NCBI GenBank assembly: GCA_905214315.1
Contig: CAJMLN010000074.1
Location: 1 to 7,464 of the forward strand
DNA from: an uncultured bacterium
GTDB taxonomy: Bacteria > Bacillota > Clostridia > Christensenellales > QALW01
Reading direction: 5' to 3'
DNA length: 7,464 nucleotides
Shown here: positions 6,910 to 7,464 of the stretch, piece by piece
Layout: each line of letters begins with the position of its first letter
Position numbering within the stretch: the first letter of the stretch is position 1
Program-made: the position numbers and the translations under genes
The notes under the pieces: generated by a model
What the model saw: only the letters and a program-made list of their open reading frames with translations
The model's database searches: none
Told to the model about the DNA's origin: nothing

Positions 6910-6954
6910 GGTTTTGTTTTACAGCGTTTCATCCTTTTTTTATATAATGAAGAA

Positions 6955-6986
6955 ATGATGATACATACCTGCGTACATATCATCAT
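6955..6986. promoter_or_regulatory. Imperfect 32-bp dyad, candidate operator of the sulfatase operon
   Basis: ATGATGATA (6955-6963) is repeated as its exact reverse complement TATCATCAT (6978-6986). Inside it TAC (6966-6968) and GTA (6973-6975) pair as well, symmetric about 6970.5, leaving a central CTGC. Symmetric half-sites of this kind are typical of binding sites for dimeric regulators. It lies about 46 bases upstream of the predicted -35 of the operon, a position suited to an activator; if the alternative -10 at 7018-7013 is used it would lie just downstream of the start, as for a repressor. It has no T-run directly after it on either strand, so it is a poor terminator for the DUF47 gene. 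The cognate regulator is not in the window. Confidence 0.4.
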
Positions 6987-7078
6987 AATATCATTCTAAA
7001 ATTATCCGCACTATTATAGCGCTGATTGTATAACAACAAAAAACGATAGAAATCCAGACTGTTTTTGCCAAATATATT

Positions 7079-7464
7079 TCAGGAATTCTTCATAATTACG
7101 CTTTCAACTACATCCGCTACATGCTCACAGGCATCGGCGCATTTTTCCAAATAAATATAAATTTCCCGTAAAGCAATGATTTCCATTGGATCCTTCCCGG
7201 ATTCATGAAGCTTGTACATACTGGAAATAAAAATTTTATCGGCGTCTTCCTCCAGAGTATTGATCATTACTACATGACTGTGGATTTTTTTAGAATGTCT
7301 AAAATCCGCAAACTCTATCATCATTGTACGAACCGCCTCACAGCATCGGCACACGACCCTGATCATATCCAATGCTTCGGGTGGAATCTTCCTGATATGA
7401 TTGTAGTAAATACGAATCAAAACATCTTCAATTTTATCTGTTACTTCATCAATATTCCGCCTCC
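7079..7464 (-). CDS. DUF47 / PhoU-like protein, likely Pit accessory protein (partial, N-terminus outside window)
   Basis: The reading frame is open to the window edge, so the gene starts beyond 7464; 127 C-terminal residues are seen of a family usually a little over 200 long. The visible part begins RRNIDEVTDKIEDVL, matching the family's helix that follows a TPIDRED-like stretch, and continues with PPEALDM, the NTLEEDADKIF helix, and ends in the family's typical finish LREIYIYLEKCADACEHVADVVESVIMKNS-type helix (read as LREIYIYLEKC, then ACEHVADVVE, then IMKNS). These all-helical proteins resemble PhoU and are usually encoded next to Pit phosphate transporters, whose activity they influence. 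No pit gene follows it here; one could lie upstream, outside the window. An apparent internal TTG start at 7420 is not the true start, because the family-like sequence continues upstream of it. A clear terminator after its TGA was not found. Confidence 0.85.
   Translation of the reverse strand, partial: RRNIDEVTDKIEDVLIRIYYNHIRKIPPEALDMIRVVCRCCEAVRTMMIEFADFRHSKKIHSHVVMINTLEEDADKIFISSMYKLHESGKDPMEIIALREIYIYLEKCADACEHVADVVESVIMKNS

Noticed and set aside
6882..6932. A 16-codon minus-strand reading frame upstream of sulfatase C (MKRCKTKPCRSSSGML), a possible leader peptide.
   Set aside because: Its AAAGG lies directly against the ATG with no spacer, the stop falls inside the predicted -10 box, and under the favoured promoter it would not be transcribed.
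6915..6932. A catabolite-repression (cre) or LacI-type site around TGAAACGCTGTAA on the minus strand.
   Set aside because: The spacing between TG and CG is one base short of the cre consensus and the second half-site is poor.
6918..6948. Plus-strand promoter TTTACA with TATAAT at 6943-6948.
   Set aside because: The spacer is 19 bases and no plus-strand gene follows; the downstream plus-strand reading frames have no coding character.
7008..7022. Small hairpin (GCGCTA/TAGTGC on the minus strand) after the DUF47 gene as its terminator.
   Set aside because: The stem has only 6 pairs with a wobble and is followed by GGATAATTTTAG, not a proper T-run.
7079..7420. DUF47 gene as a complete 113-residue protein starting at the TTG at 7420.
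   Set aside because: The frame stays open to the window edge with family-like sequence upstream of the TTG, and no ribosome binding site precedes it; the gene is cut by the window.

Overview
The window reads as chromosomal DNA from a low-to-mid GC Gram-positive anaerobe, most likely a gut-type member of the Clostridia or a related Bacillota class. The clues are strong AGGAG/GGAGG ribosome binding sites, consensus TATAAT boxes in AT-rich gaps, a two-gene short-chain chromate transporter of the kind found in Bacillota, a radical SAM maturase that matches the clostridial anaerobic sulfatase-maturating enzyme residue by residue, and sulfatases with no signal peptide. No species can be named from sequence alone. 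No mobile element, CRISPR array, tRNA or rRNA was seen.

Layout. Positions 1-111 hold the leader and an extended -10 promoter for a plus-strand pair (112-1232) encoding the two halves of a CHR (chromate ion transporter) family membrane protein, with a 4-base ATGA overlap. Tail to tail with this pair, three bases from stop to stop, ends a long minus-strand operon covering 6859 down to 1236. In transcription order it holds sulfatase C (5450-6859), sulfatase B (3770-5434), sulfatase A (2415-3773) and the maturase anSME (1236-2333). A GC-rich hairpin inside the 3' end of the second CHR gene is flanked by T-runs on both strands, so it could terminate both converging transcripts. The 219-base gap at 6860-7078 carries the operon promoter and an imperfect 32-bp dyad that looks like an operator. 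The window ends inside a minus-strand DUF47/PhoU-like gene (7079 to beyond 7464), usually a partner of Pit-type phosphate transporters.

How the genes work together. All three sulfatases carry the Cys-type C-x-P-x-R motif, whose cysteine must be oxidised to formylglycine before the enzyme works. In anaerobes this is done by anSME, which is the last gene of the same operon, so the operon encodes both the enzymes and their activator. None of the three sulfatases has a signal peptide, so desulfation probably happens in the cytoplasm on imported small sulfated molecules (glycan fragments or sulfate esters). The transporter, glycoside hydrolases and regulator that this would need are not in the window. 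The three enzymes differ in length and in their substrate-side regions, so they probably act on different positions or substrates.

Points that stand out: the bidirectional terminator buried in coding sequence; an in-frame TAG near the end of sulfatase A followed by 21 coding-like codons that fill the gap to anSME; the very short predicted leader of the sulfatase mRNA; and the dyad upstream of it. I see no clearly new defence or mobile system here. The most distinctive unit is the self-contained cytoplasmic sulfatase-plus-maturase operon.
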